Origin: Nitrospira sp.
Lineage (GTDB): Bacteria > Nitrospirota > Nitrospiria > Nitrospirales > Nitrospiraceae
NCBI GenBank assembly: GCA_031315995.1
Contig: JALDRG010000012.1
Location: forward strand, 1 to 64,000
DNA: 64,000 nucleotides
Direction of reading: 5' to 3'
In this document: positions 36,739 to 45,857 of the stretch, piece by piece
How the letters are laid out: every line of letters begins with the position of its first letter
How positions within the stretch are numbered: position 1 is the first letter of the stretch
Notes under the pieces: generated by a model
What the model was told of the DNA's origin: nothing
The model's database searches: none
Seen by the model: the letters and a program-made list of their open reading frames with translations, nothing else
Translations under genes and position numbers: made by a program

Positions 36739-38865
36739 ATGATACAAGCCCGTCCCACCATTCTTGTCGCCGACGACGACCCTGTTGCCAGGCTTTTTGT
36801 CCGGAATGCGCTGGAGCCGGCCGGCATGGTGGTGGCCGAGGCCGTCGGAGGACAGGACGCGCTGGCGAAGTTCGAGTCCCTCACTCCCGACCTCGTCGTG
36901 CTGGATATCATGATGTCGGAGCCGAACGGATATCTGACTTGCTCCAGGATTCGTGCACTGCCTCGAGGCAAACGCATCCCGATCTTGATTCTCACGGAAT
37001 TGGATGACCCGAATTCCATTGCCCAGGCCTATCAGCATGGCGCCACGGACTTCGTCACGAAACCGGTCAACGCCACGATCCTCTGCCACCACGTCCGCTA
37101 CATGCTCAGAACCAACAACGTCCTCCATGCGTTGATCCGCAGCGAATCCCGGCTGGAACTTGCCCAACGTATAGCCCGGATCGGCAACTGGGACTGGAAC
37201 CCTCGAACGAATCGTTTCACCATGTCGAATGAATTATGTCGTTTGGTGGGCGTGCGCCCGCAGGATTTTGCCGGCACCTTCGAAGCCTTCCTCAGGCTCA
37301 TCCATCCGGACGACCGCGCGACCGTCAACGACGCGCTGGAAAAATTGGTCGCACAGCATACCCCCTGCGACATCGACCACCGCGTGGTGCTGCCCAATGG
37401 CACCGATTTCATCATTCACCTCCAGGCCGAAGGCGTGCGGGAAGAAGAGACGGACGAACTGACGGTCATCGGCACGGCGCAGGACATCACTGAACGCAAA
37501 CAGGCTGAACGTGCCATTCATCAACTCGCGTATTACGACAGTTTGACGGGCTTGGCCAATCGCGTGTTGTTCAAAGATCGCCTATCCCATGCCCTGTCCT
37601 ATGCCGAACGACATCATCAGCATCTGGCCACGCTGTTTATCGACTTGGATCGGTTTAAAATCATTAACGATACATTGGGGCACACGGTGGGCGACCGGTT
37701 GCTCACCCATGTCGCAGAACGGCTGAGTGAGTCGGTGCGTCAGAGCGATTCGGTCGGCCGGCACGCCGACCATGAACCGACCCATGCCCTCGCGCGGCTC
37801 GGCGGGGATGAGTTCACCATTTTGCTGACCGCATTGCCGACCCCGGAAGACGCAGGAAGAGTGGCCCGGCGAATTTTGGAGTCGATGGCGCACCCCTTCA
37901 GCATCGACGGGCATGAGATCTTTATCTCGGCCAGCATCGGCATTTCAATTTTTCCCTCGGACGGCGCGACCGTGGAAGCGTTGCTCAAGAACGCCGACAC
38001 CGCGATGTACCATGCGAAAGAACAGGGCCGGAACAACTGCCAATTCTATTCGTCCGGCCTCAATGCCGCCGCAGCCGAACGCCTCGACCTTGAAAACGAA
38101 CTCCGACGCGCCTTGGAACGGGAAGAATTCGTCGTCTTTTATCAGCCGAAGCTGAATATCCACTCGCGCACAATATTGGGTGCGGAGGCGCTGGTTCGCT
38201 GGAAACATCCCAAACGCGGCCTGGTCCCGCCGGGCGTCTTCTTGAATGCGGCCATCGACACGGGCCTGATCCGCCCCATGGACGAATGGGTGCTGCGCGA
38301 AGCCTGCCGCCAGGTAAAAGCCTGGGAAGCGGCCGGACTGCCTCCCATTACGGTCTCCGCCAACGTGTCCAATTCCCTCTTCCATGGACGCACGCTGCCG
38401 GCAACCGTCGCCGATGCCCTTCGAGACTCGGGGCTGAATCCGTCGCAACTCGAACTGGAACTGACGGAATCCATCGCCATGCGGGACGTCGAAGCATCAG
38501 TCACCATGCTGGAGGGCCTCCGTACCATGGGCGTGCGACTCTCCATCGACGACTTCGGCACCGGCTATTCGTCCCTCAGCTATCTCCAGCGTTTTCCACT
38601 GAGCCGGCTGAAAATCGACCAGTCGTTTGTCCGCGATCTGCTCACCAACGAGAACAACGTGAAGATCACCCGTGCGATCATCGCGATGGCGCACAGCTTG
38701 AATCTCTCGGTCCTCGCCGAAGGAGTGGAAACGGAAGGTCAACTGGTCCGGTTACGAGAAGAGGGATGCGACGAGGTCCAGGGATTCCTGTTCAGTCGTC
38801 CTGTCTGCGCGGAGGAATTTGAAGCCTTGCTCAGGGACGATGCCGATGCCCGTACAGCAGCGTGA
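36739..38865 (+). CDS. REC-PAS-GGDEF-EAL response regulator (c-di-GMP turnover)
   Basis: 708 residues: receiver (1-125, phosphoacceptor Asp56 in VVLDIMM), PAS/PAC (~135-255, ending TAQDITERKQAE), GGDEF (~265-440, intact RLGGDEF) and EAL (~450-700, EALVRWKHP, DDFGTGYSSLSYLQ, LAEGVETEGQL). All key catalytic motifs of both domains are present, so it could make or degrade c-di-GMP, with the receiver setting the balance. Cytoplasmic. The end overlaps the convergent TPR gene by 35 bases. Confidence 0.92.
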   Translation: MIQARPTILVADDDPVARLFVRNALEPAGMVVAEAVGGQDALAKFESLTPDLVVLDIMMSEPNGYLTCSRIRALPRGKRIPILILTELDDPNSIAQAYQHGATDFVTKPVNATILCHHVRYMLRTNNVLHALIRSESRLELAQRIARIGNWDWNPRTNRFTMSNELCRLVGVRPQDFAGTFEAFLRLIHPDDRATVNDALEKLVAQHTPCDIDHRVVLPNGTDFIIHLQAEGVREEETDELTVIGTAQDITERKQAERAIHQLAYYDSLTGLANRVLFKDRLSHALSYAERHHQHLATLFIDLDRFKIINDTLGHTVGDRLLTHVAERLSESVRQSDSVGRHADHEPTHALARLGGDEFTILLTALPTPEDAGRVARRILESMAHPFSIDGHEIFISASIGISIFPSDGATVEALLKNADTAMYHAKEQGRNNCQFYSSGLNAAAAERLDLENELRRALEREEFVVFYQPKLNIHSRTILGAEALVRWKHPKRGLVPPGVFLNAAIDTGLIRPMDEWVLREACRQVKAWEAAGLPPITVSANVSNSLFHGRTLPATVADALRDSGLNPSQLELELTESIAMRDVEASVTMLEGLRTMGVRLSIDDFGTGYSSLSYLQRFPLSRLKIDQSFVRDLLTNENNVKITRAIIAMAHSLNLSVLAEGVETEGQLVRLREEGCDEVQGFLFSRPVCAEEFEALLRDDADARTAA

Positions 38866-40534
38866 TATTGATGCGCCGATTGGTGAACCCTTCCTTGAAC
38901 GCGATATCATCGGTTTCGTGGAACAGATCTGAGTTGAAAACGACCGCTCGGTTCGCCCGATAGGGCACCTTGATTTCTTGCGCACCCTGCGCGCGCAGCC
39001 ACTCATAAATCCTGCCGCGGGCCTTGTCGCTGTTGTAGGCCTTGAAATCCCAGTCCCGGGGCGCTTCTTTATCCCAGACCACCAGCCCGCCGCTCTCGGG
39101 ATTCATGTTCGCCTCGTCCGGCGTAATCCAAAAATTGACGTTGACGGCCGCGGCATCGGCATGAATGTTCAATCCACGCCTGGCGCTGTCATGTTTAAAC
39201 GCCCACGCCTGCGTGAGGCGATGCGTGCCGAAAATGCCCGGCAACCGACGGCGCAACTCCTCGGCAATTTGGAGCAGCAGGGGAGTCGCGAATCCGTCGC
39301 CTAGAAACGCCCCGATATAGCCGTTCTCGTAGTCCTTCTTCCAGATCGTCGAGGTCCAGCAGAACTGCCTCAACCGTCGCAGCGCCTCATCCGTCAGCAA
39401 TCCGTCGATATAGGTCACCTCCGGGTGCCTCGCCAGATACCGGGCCTCGATGGTCTCGTTGTCCAGATCGGCAGCCAAGGCCCCGGCCTCCATCGCCTCG
39501 CAAGGCGCGATGTGCAGCAAACGGTTAAACGAGGCCGCAACCGGCTGAAGCTCCGCAGGGGACAGCGGCACCCGATTCGGAGAGGCAGTCGTGCCGGTCG
39601 ATGAGGCGTCCAACTTCGCACACCATTGAATCAGCGCGTCATGATAGGCGCGCCACTCATCCCCCAGCAGGCCGCTCGCTCGAAGATACTCCATCTGCTC
39701 GGCATCATGTTTGAGACGGGAACGAAAGACGGCCGTCTCTGTCACGGGACGACCGTGCGCGTGCTTGGCCTGGGCGGTCTCGGCAAAGCAGCGCAGGGCC
39801 CGAGGAATATCCTCTCGCCAGATCCAAGCGATGCCGAGATTGTAGAGCGCGGTCCCATATCCGGGTTGAATCTGAAGCGCGCGCTCGAAGCAACGGATGG
39901 CCTCGTCCGAGCGCCCTTGCTCCAGGAAAACCAACCCGAGATTGTTCTGTGCTTCCGCATGCGTTGGCTTCAACGCAATGGCACGTCGGTACGCCGCCGC
40001 CGCCGCATCCAGTCTGCCCTGCTCTTTGAGGACGACGCCGAGATTGTTGTGGGCCTCGGCATGATCGGGATCGAGCGCCAATACCTGCTCGTAGACCGTT
40101 TGCGCGTCCCCGAGGCGCCCCAATTCCTTATAGGCATTGCCGAGATTCGTGCGAGGTTCGATATAGCGCGGATTCCATTGAATGGCCTGACCATAGGCGT
40201 CAATCGCATCTTCGGTGAGGCCTGCCCGTTGCAGCACGACGCCGCGGTTGAACCAATAGACGGGATGACGCGGACCGGCGGCGCAGGCCTGGGCAAGCCA
40301 GGCCAGGGCCTCTTTCAAGTTGCCACGCCGGTAGGTGAGGAGGCCCAATCCATGAAGTGCGTCAGGCTGGGTCGGTGCTCGCTCAAGGAGGGCGCGGTAG
40401 CCCCGTTCCGCCTCATCCAGGCGACCGGCCTGATGATACAGCTGCGCCTCCCGAAGGAGAGAGGTCGCCTCTTCTGCGCCTCCGACATGCGTCCCGCGCA
40501 ATTTTTCCTCACGGCGGCGCTCTTCGCGATTCAC
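38831..40534 (-). CDS. TPR protein fused to a 2-oxoglutarate/Fe(II)-dependent oxygenase-like domain
   Basis: 567 residues. About seven tetratricopeptide repeats (residues ~25-265, e.g. YIEPRTNLGNAYKELGRLGDA and AEAHNNLGVVLKEQGRLDAA) precede a jelly-roll domain whose NIHADAAAVNVNFW (HxD) and VFNSDLFHETD (distal His) plus a C-terminal RRINITLLYG (Arg) fit a prolyl-hydroxylase-type iron and 2-oxoglutarate site. It probably hydroxylates a protein or peptide bound by the repeats; the substrate is unknown. No signal peptide. Confidence 0.82.
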   Translation of the reverse strand: MNREERRREEKLRGTHVGGAEEATSLLREAQLYHQAGRLDEAERGYRALLERAPTQPDALHGLGLLTYRRGNLKEALAWLAQACAAGPRHPVYWFNRGVVLQRAGLTEDAIDAYGQAIQWNPRYIEPRTNLGNAYKELGRLGDAQTVYEQVLALDPDHAEAHNNLGVVLKEQGRLDAAAAAYRRAIALKPTHAEAQNNLGLVFLEQGRSDEAIRCFERALQIQPGYGTALYNLGIAWIWREDIPRALRCFAETAQAKHAHGRPVTETAVFRSRLKHDAEQMEYLRASGLLGDEWRAYHDALIQWCAKLDASSTGTTASPNRVPLSPAELQPVAASFNRLLHIAPCEAMEAGALAADLDNETIEARYLARHPEVTYIDGLLTDEALRRLRQFCWTSTIWKKDYENGYIGAFLGDGFATPLLLQIAEELRRRLPGIFGTHRLTQAWAFKHDSARRGLNIHADAAAVNVNFWITPDEANMNPESGGLVVWDKEAPRDWDFKAYNSDKARGRIYEWLRAQGAQEIKVPYRANRAVVFNSDLFHETDDIAFKEGFTNRRINITLLYGHRHRP

Positions 40535-40632
40535 TAATATCCCTCCAGCGGCGATGGATCCGGCCGACTCGGAGAGTATCGCACAGAGGGTAGCAGGGTC
40601 AAAGAGGGGGAGGGAAGCAGGGGACGAGGCGC

Positions 40633-42054
40633 TTATGCCGCTTGCGAACTACTCTGCCGCTTACGGCGTTGACCCAGGATATCGAGAGCGGCAACGCGGT
40701 AGCCTTCGGCAAACGTAGGAAAGCTGAAAATGGTATCGATGAATCGATCGATGGTCGCCCCATCCTGCAAGGCCATCTGGCCGATGTGAATCAATTCACT
40801 CGCGTGCTCGCCCACGATTTGCACGCCCAGCAAACGTTCGCCGGATGGATCGGCGACCAGTTTCAGGAGTCCGTCGCAGGCCCCCGTGATCTGCCCCTTG
40901 GCGATTTCTGTAAACCGCGCGCGACCCACCAGCGGGCCACGGTAGCGGGCAGCGGCCTGTTCCTCATCGAGCCCGATGGAGGCAATCTCCGGAATGGTAT
41001 AGATCCCGACCGGCACCTGGTTGGCCAAGTCGCCGACCGGAAGTCCCAATGCGTGGCTGACGGCCCGACGACCATCCTCCATCGCCTGTGACGCCAGCGC
41101 CGGAGGGCGACCCAACATGTCGCCGGCTGCAAAAATGTGCGGAACCACGGTTTGCCCGAATTCGTTCACGAAGATGCGGCCCTTCTCGTCCAGCGTGAGT
41201 CCGGCCGCTTCAAGATTCAACTCTTCGACATTCGGTTGCCGCCCTAGAGCGACCAGCATCTTGTCGCTCTTGACCACCATGCCGTTCGCCAGGCGTGCCA
41301 CGACAGAGGACACCCCGTCCCACGCCACTTCTTTGATCGTCTGCCCGACATAAAACCGGCCGCCTTGCCGTTCGAGGCTGCGCTGAAATACCTCGACGAT
41401 TTCAGCGTCCATGAACGACAGCGGACGTGGGGCCCTGTCGATGAGTGTCACTTCCACCCCCAGCAACGCAAAGGTCGCGGCATATTCGCAGGCGATCACG
41501 CCTCCGCCTAAGATCGTCAATGAGCGCGGGAGATAGATCATGGACAGGATCGAATCGCTGTCCAGGACATGTTCATGGTCGATCGGAATTTCGGGAATCG
41601 AACGCGGTCGTGAGCCCGTCGCCAGGACAATGATGTCGGCCGACAAGGCCTGGCAGACGCCGTCGATGGCCTCCAACTGGACTTCATGCGGCGTGAGGAA
41701 TCGAGCACGTCCGTGCCGATACGTCACGCCGTTGCGGGCGAGTTGATCAGCCATATAACACTCGTGCGCCTTGACCACCTCATCCAGCCGGTGCAGCAGC
41801 ACGGACATGGGGAGATCGAGCCTGAGCCGCCCTTCGAACACTTCACTCGACCGTTTGAGCCGCTCGAACTGTACCGCCGTCTCACGCAGCGTCTTACTGG
41901 GAATCGTGCCGCGGTAGACACAGTTGCCGCCGACGCTTGGTTCCTGCTCGATCAGGACGACTTTCTTCCCGGCCTTGGCGCCTTGAATGGCGGCCTTCTG
42001 GCCGGCCGGCCCGCTCCCCACCACGATGATGTCATAGGGGCTGGCCGACGTCAC
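40633..42054 (-). CDS. sthA: Soluble pyridine nucleotide transhydrogenase (SthA-type flavoprotein)
   Basis: 473 residues. FAD-binding VVGSGPAGQKAAIQGAK, then GGNCVYRGTIPSKTLRE, where only one of the two redox cysteines of dihydrolipoamide dehydrogenases is present, as in SthA. An NAD(P) site GGGVIACEYAATFALLGV and the second FAD motif IFAAGDMLG follow. It equilibrates NADH and NADPH in the cytoplasm. GTG 42054 overlaps the stop of the upstream HDOD gene (GTGA), so the two are coupled. Confidence 0.88.
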   Translation of the reverse strand: MTSASPYDIIVVGSGPAGQKAAIQGAKAGKKVVLIEQEPSVGGNCVYRGTIPSKTLRETAVQFERLKRSSEVFEGRLRLDLPMSVLLHRLDEVVKAHECYMADQLARNGVTYRHGRARFLTPHEVQLEAIDGVCQALSADIIVLATGSRPRSIPEIPIDHEHVLDSDSILSMIYLPRSLTILGGGVIACEYAATFALLGVEVTLIDRAPRPLSFMDAEIVEVFQRSLERQGGRFYVGQTIKEVAWDGVSSVVARLANGMVVKSDKMLVALGRQPNVEELNLEAAGLTLDEKGRIFVNEFGQTVVPHIFAAGDMLGRPPALASQAMEDGRRAVSHALGLPVGDLANQVPVGIYTIPEIASIGLDEEQAAARYRGPLVGRARFTEIAKGQITGACDGLLKLVADPSGERLLGVQIVGEHASELIHIGQMALQDGATIDRFIDTIFSFPTFAEGYRVAALDILGQRRKRQSSSQAA

Positions 42055-42920
42055 AATGGCATCGCCTCCACGACGGTACGAACCTGTTCTTTCAGGGCTA
42101 GGAGTGCATCGATATCTTTGGGATAGAGATTCAGATCGGCAAATACGGCATGCTCACGCACCATCGCCTCATCGAATGACTCGGGATCGAGGAAATGGGT
42201 GGCCAATCTACCGGCCAGACAGGTCGTCATGCATTCTTGCTTGGCCGTCTTGGCATAGTGGTAGTCGCTATGAAAGCCGATCGATTCCACGACCGGAGGC
42301 GGCAGGCCCCAGTCTTCGGCAACCAGCAAGCCCACCTGGATATAGTAACCGTGAAGCAGTTGTTGCAACAGATCCTGCGTCAAGGGTGTTTTGTGCTCCT
42401 GGGACAACGCGACCAGCGTCTGCAAGACGACCGGTTTGCCGATCCCATGCAAGAGCCCGCAAAGGTAAGCACTTTCGACGTTGAAACGGCGCATGCGCGC
42501 GATTTCCTTGGCATACGCGCCGCTGGCCAATGAATACTGCCACAGGTGCTTGACTTCAGCATCCCATCCCGGCACCTTGAATGCGCTGCCCTTGATCGAG
42601 GCGGAAAATGCTAATTCCGACATCAAGTTCATGCCCAGCATCGAGACGGCATGTTGTAACGACACTACCGGATTGCGCGTCATATAAGCCGGAGAATTGG
42701 CGATCCGGATGACATGGGCGGCCAACGCTTGGTCTTGATGAATGAGCGCGGCGAGTTTCGCCGCCTCCGCATCCGGGTCGTAGACCATACTCAAAATCCT
42801 AGAGGCCACTTGAGGCAAGAGCGGGAGTTCAATGGCACCCTTCTGAATTCGCTCGATCAGGAGCTGTTCCAACGGGTCTGTCGGGGCCGCGTCCGTCGCT
42901 TTGGAAAGTTCAGCGCTCAT
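42051..42920 (-). CDS. HDOD-domain signalling protein
   Basis: 289 residues from ATG 42920; a TTG at 42941 and a GTG at 42929 are possible. The HDOD core is evident: IELPLLPQVASRILSMVYDPDAEAAKLAALIHQDQALAAHVIRIANSP, then LQHAVSMLGMNLMSELAFS and CGLLHGIGKPV, in which the HD metal pair is replaced by HG as in the family. HDOD proteins are regulatory, without phosphodiesterase activity, and are linked to chemotaxis, biofilm or stress control. The gene is translationally coupled to sthA. Confidence 0.85.
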   Translation of the reverse strand: MSAELSKATDAAPTDPLEQLLIERIQKGAIELPLLPQVASRILSMVYDPDAEAAKLAALIHQDQALAAHVIRIANSPAYMTRNPVVSLQHAVSMLGMNLMSELAFSASIKGSAFKVPGWDAEVKHLWQYSLASGAYAKEIARMRRFNVESAYLCGLLHGIGKPVVLQTLVALSQEHKTPLTQDLLQQLLHGYYIQVGLLVAEDWGLPPPVVESIGFHSDYHYAKTAKQECMTTCLAGRLATHFLDPESFDEAMVREHAVFADLNLYPKDIDALLALKEQVRTVVEAMPL

Positions 42921-43108
42921 AGGGCTCACATCACACGTCAAGATTGCTTGATTGTCTGCGTTGTAGATCCTTTTCGGCTCATTCTGCCAAAAACCTTAAC
43001 CGTGCAGGGGCAACGAACCGGCACAGAACAGGCTGCCAAATTCGTATCCGGCGGCCGCAGGAGCCCACCAGCTTCGTACCATCTGAAATCAGGAAGGAGT
43101 TTTCCCGA

Positions 43109-43552
43109 ATGAGCGCAAAGAGAACAGGAATGACACTGTGCCTGATCAGCGCCTTCCTCACAATCACGCCCTGGGCGTTCGCCGGAGACCAGACGCGATC
43201 TTCTACAACCGATACGCTCATACGCGATACGAAGGAGGCCGTCCAGGCCACCAAACAATATTCGATCCAGCAGAAGGAAATTTTCCAGAAGGCTGTTCAA
43301 AGCGAACTGGCCGAGATGCAGATTAAGATCGCGGAACTCCAAAAGAAAACGAACGCCGCCTCCGCGGAAGCCAGGTCGGACATGCAGAAGGCCCTTCAGG
43401 AACTTGAGCACAAGAAAGAAGAGGCACGGAAGCAGCTTGATGAGGTGAATGAATCGACCAGCTCGGCATGGAGTAAACTGAAAGACAACATGAACGCAGC
43501 CGTCGACGATCTCAAGAAAAGTTATAAGGAAACGGTTTCAAAGCTTCCATAA
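43109..43552 (+). CDS. Exported coiled-coil protein
   Basis: 147 residues from ATG 43109, about ten bases after AAGGAG. A signal peptide (cleavage near AFAGD) is followed by one long amphipathic helix (~35-140) rich in Lys, Glu and Ala (EIFQKAVQSELAEMQIKIAEL), which resembles stress-related exported coiled-coil proteins. No cysteine in the mature part. Function unknown. The 275 bases after it contain no gene; CGAGCTCCTG occurs twice there 23 bases apart. Confidence 0.7.
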   Translation: MSAKRTGMTLCLISAFLTITPWAFAGDQTRSSTTDTLIRDTKEAVQATKQYSIQQKEIFQKAVQSELAEMQIKIAELQKKTNAASAEARSDMQKALQELEHKKEEARKQLDEVNESTSSAWSKLKDNMNAAVDDLKKSYKETVSKLP

Positions 43553-43827
43553 CCGAGCTCCTGTCGCCTGCCGAGGAACGAGCTCCTGCAGAGGCAACTG
43601 ATCGTCTGCACTCCCGACAGCCCGCCGGCGAGCCGACGGCTCACACACCGCTCCCATGACCATGTCTCTTGGTTACATCCACCAGAGAGTCCCGATCCAG
43701 ACTGTTCATCCAGGGGTGAAATACGCTATGTTGGAAGGATACGGCGTCTGTCCGAACACACCTTCGCTGCAGTAGAAGGACCTTATTTCGATAGCCGCCT
43801 AGGCCAAACAAAGAGGCGACCGACTCG

Positions 43828-44730
43828 ATGCCTTTGAAATTTGCTCTCTATACCGGTTGCGCCGCTAAAGGCGCCACCCCTGAACTCTATCAATCCACGA
43901 TGGCCATCGTCGGCCGCTTAGGCATTGAGGTCGTCGAACTCACCGCTTCTTCCTGCTGTGGGGCCGGCGTCATCGGAGAAGCCGACCCTGACCTGGCGCT
44001 TGCGTTAAATGCCCGAAACTTCGCCCAGGCAGAGCGGCTCGGTCTGGACGTCATGACCATCTGCGGCACCTGTCAGGGAGTCATGAGTGCAGCCAACCGA
44101 CGCCTGAAGAGTGAGCCGGCCACGCTGGAGCGTGTGAATGCCATTCTCGCACAGGACGGTCTCACCTACGGCGGAAGCGTACAGGTGAAACACCTGCTGT
44201 GGATCGCGGTGCGGGATATCGGTCTCACGCGAGTGATGGAAACGGTACGATCCCCATTTCGCGATTTTCGGATCGCCCCCTTTTACGGCTGTTATATGCT
44301 GCGGCCCTCCTGGGAGTTGGGGTTTGACGACCCCGAAAATCCGACCTCACTGGAAACCCTCATTCGCGCTGTCGGGGGGGAGCCGGTTGCCTACGCGGGA
44401 CGGACCAAGTGCTGCGGCTTCCCCATCATCCTGGAGAAGGAAGCCATCGCGGTCGCCATGGCCGGAACCAATATGAAGGATGCGCTGGACCATGGCGCCG
44501 ATTTCATGGTGACACCCTGTCCGCTCTGCCACATGAGCCTGGATATTTACCAGGAACGGGCGGGGCGAGCCGTCAAGGCTGCGCTGAACCTGCCCATACT
44601 CCATCTCCCCCAGCTACTCGGTCTCGCGATGGGCTTACCCGCGCAGGACTTAGGCCTTTCACGCCACCTGATCTCCGTGGACCGTATCGTCACACGCCTA
44701 CAGACACCCGGCAGAGAACAGTCATCCTAA
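43828..44730 (+). CDS. CCG-domain protein, heterodisulfide reductase subunit B / SdhE-like
   Basis: 300 residues, the usual HdrB length. Two CCG-type cysteine motifs are visible: an N-terminal one (CAAKGA near residue 10, ASSCCGAG, CGTCQG) and a C-terminal one (YGCYMLRPSWE, TKCCGFP, PCPLCHMSLD). In HdrB these bind noncubane [4Fe-4S] clusters; in type-E succinate:quinone reductases a related subunit replaces the usual membrane anchor. With the SdhB at 32475 in the same window, a type-E complex is likely, though the genes are 10 kb apart. ATG 43828 is followed by a small cupin gene. Confidence 0.85.
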   Translation: MPLKFALYTGCAAKGATPELYQSTMAIVGRLGIEVVELTASSCCGAGVIGEADPDLALALNARNFAQAERLGLDVMTICGTCQGVMSAANRRLKSEPATLERVNAILAQDGLTYGGSVQVKHLLWIAVRDIGLTRVMETVRSPFRDFRIAPFYGCYMLRPSWELGFDDPENPTSLETLIRAVGGEPVAYAGRTKCCGFPIILEKEAIAVAMAGTNMKDALDHGADFMVTPCPLCHMSLDIYQERAGRAVKAALNLPILHLPQLLGLAMGLPAQDLGLSRHLISVDRIVTRLQTPGREQSS

Positions 44731-44747
44731 CCCGCGGAGCCCACAAC

Positions 44748-45068
44748 ATGAAGGTGATTTCACTCTCAGATGTGCAGCAATTCAGCCCCGAAAAGATGAA
44801 GAAGAACAACCTTTTCCAAACCACTCGTTTTTTCTGCGACATCTATTGTTTTGAGCCAGGCCAGGAACAGAAAGGCCACATTCACGGCGAACAGGATAAG
44901 GTCTACATCGTGTTGGAGGGGGAAGGGACGTTTCAGGTCGGGTCAGAACAACAGGTGCTGGGGCCCGGCCAGGGCACCATGGCGCCGGCGGGCGATGAAC
45001 ATGGCGTGAAGAATCACACGCAGCAGCGCTTACAAGTCCTCGTGTTCGTTGCGCCCAATCAAGCCTGA
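44748..45068 (+). CDS. Small cupin-domain protein
   Basis: 106 residues forming one cupin barrel. Motif 1 is G(x)5HxH...E (GHIHGEQDKVYIVLEGEGTFQVG) and motif 2 is GPGQGTMAPAGDEHGVKN, giving His, His, Glu, His metal ligands. It is a cytoplasmic metal-binding protein of unknown substrate. It follows the CCG protein gene by 17 bases and is probably co-transcribed. It ends two bases before the convergent haem protein gene. Confidence 0.85.
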   Translation: MKVISLSDVQQFSPEKMKKNNLFQTTRFFCDIYCFEPGQEQKGHIHGEQDKVYIVLEGEGTFQVGSEQQVLGPGQGTMAPAGDEHGVKNHTQQRLQVLVFVAPNQA

Positions 45069-45070
45069 TC

Positions 45071-45847
45071 TCAGCGGGGGATCGGACTTTCTTTGCCGTT
45101 CCCTAGCGGCGCCGTGACGGTGATGGCCCCGGCGAGATCGCCTTCCTTATATCCTTCTTTGGGATAGCCGGAAATGTCGAGATCTCCCTTCGGTTCACCA
45201 TGGCAGCCAAGACAATCCTTGGCATAATAAATCGGCATGACCACTCGCAGCGTTCGCCCCTCCTCGGTCAACTCACTCACATAGGCTTCCGCGCGCGGCC
45301 TGGCAGAGAGCCATTTCAGCACCGACGCCTCATACTCATCCGGCTCGTTCTTCGGATTGCGCGGTTGCATAGCCGTCTGCTTCAGTCGTACATGCGAGGT
45401 CTTCGAGAAACGGGCTGAGGCTTGGCTCCCATAGGTCGCGGGGATAAAATTCTTGTAGCCGATACCACGCTGGTTGATGACCACTTGCGCATCTCGGACG
45501 ACTTCCCGACTCGCCTGCACCAGCGCGGGCAAAAGTTCTTTGGCCAAGGGCGGGATGGTGATGGAAACCGGGACCGTCGGCAGCGCGGCAAGATCGATGT
45601 TGGTCTTGATCCGAAACTCCCGTACCAATTGTTGTTCGAACAACTCCGGTGTGAACCCCTTCTCGCCGGTATGTGGATCATCGATCAACGCCTGATTCCG
45701 TTCAATCACCGCGCGCCCGGACTCCAGAAGCTTGGCCAACAACCGCGCCGTTTCTTCCGCTTCCGCCCGCTCAACCGCACCGACCATCGACGGGTGAGCG
45801 ATCACCAGGATGACCGCCGCCAGGATACCCCTCACAGCACCTCTCAT
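45071..45847 (-). CDS. Exported mono-haem c protein with Tll0287-like (DUF3365) domain
   Basis: 258 residues from ATG 45847 with GGAG upstream. A signal peptide (~1-25) is followed by a PAS-like sensor fold of the Tll0287/DUF3365 type, ending in one haem-c site CLGCHGEPKGDLDISGYPKEGYKEGDLAGAITV. Such domains sense ligands or redox state in the periplasm. It is the last gene of a minus-strand run downstream of nirK and follows the solute-binding protein gene by ten bases. Confidence 0.82.
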   Translation of the reverse strand: MRGAVRGILAAVILVIAHPSMVGAVERAEAEETARLLAKLLESGRAVIERNQALIDDPHTGEKGFTPELFEQQLVREFRIKTNIDLAALPTVPVSITIPPLAKELLPALVQASREVVRDAQVVINQRGIGYKNFIPATYGSQASARFSKTSHVRLKQTAMQPRNPKNEPDEYEASVLKWLSARPRAEAYVSELTEEGRTLRVVMPIYYAKDCLGCHGEPKGDLDISGYPKEGYKEGDLAGAITVTAPLGNGKESPIPR

Positions 45848-45857
45848 GAGTATTCTC

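Noticed and set aside
40633..42054. Dihydrolipoamide dehydrogenase instead of transhydrogenase
   Set aside because: The second redox cysteine is absent (GNCVYRGTIPSK), which fits SthA; no 2-oxo acid dehydrogenase genes are near.
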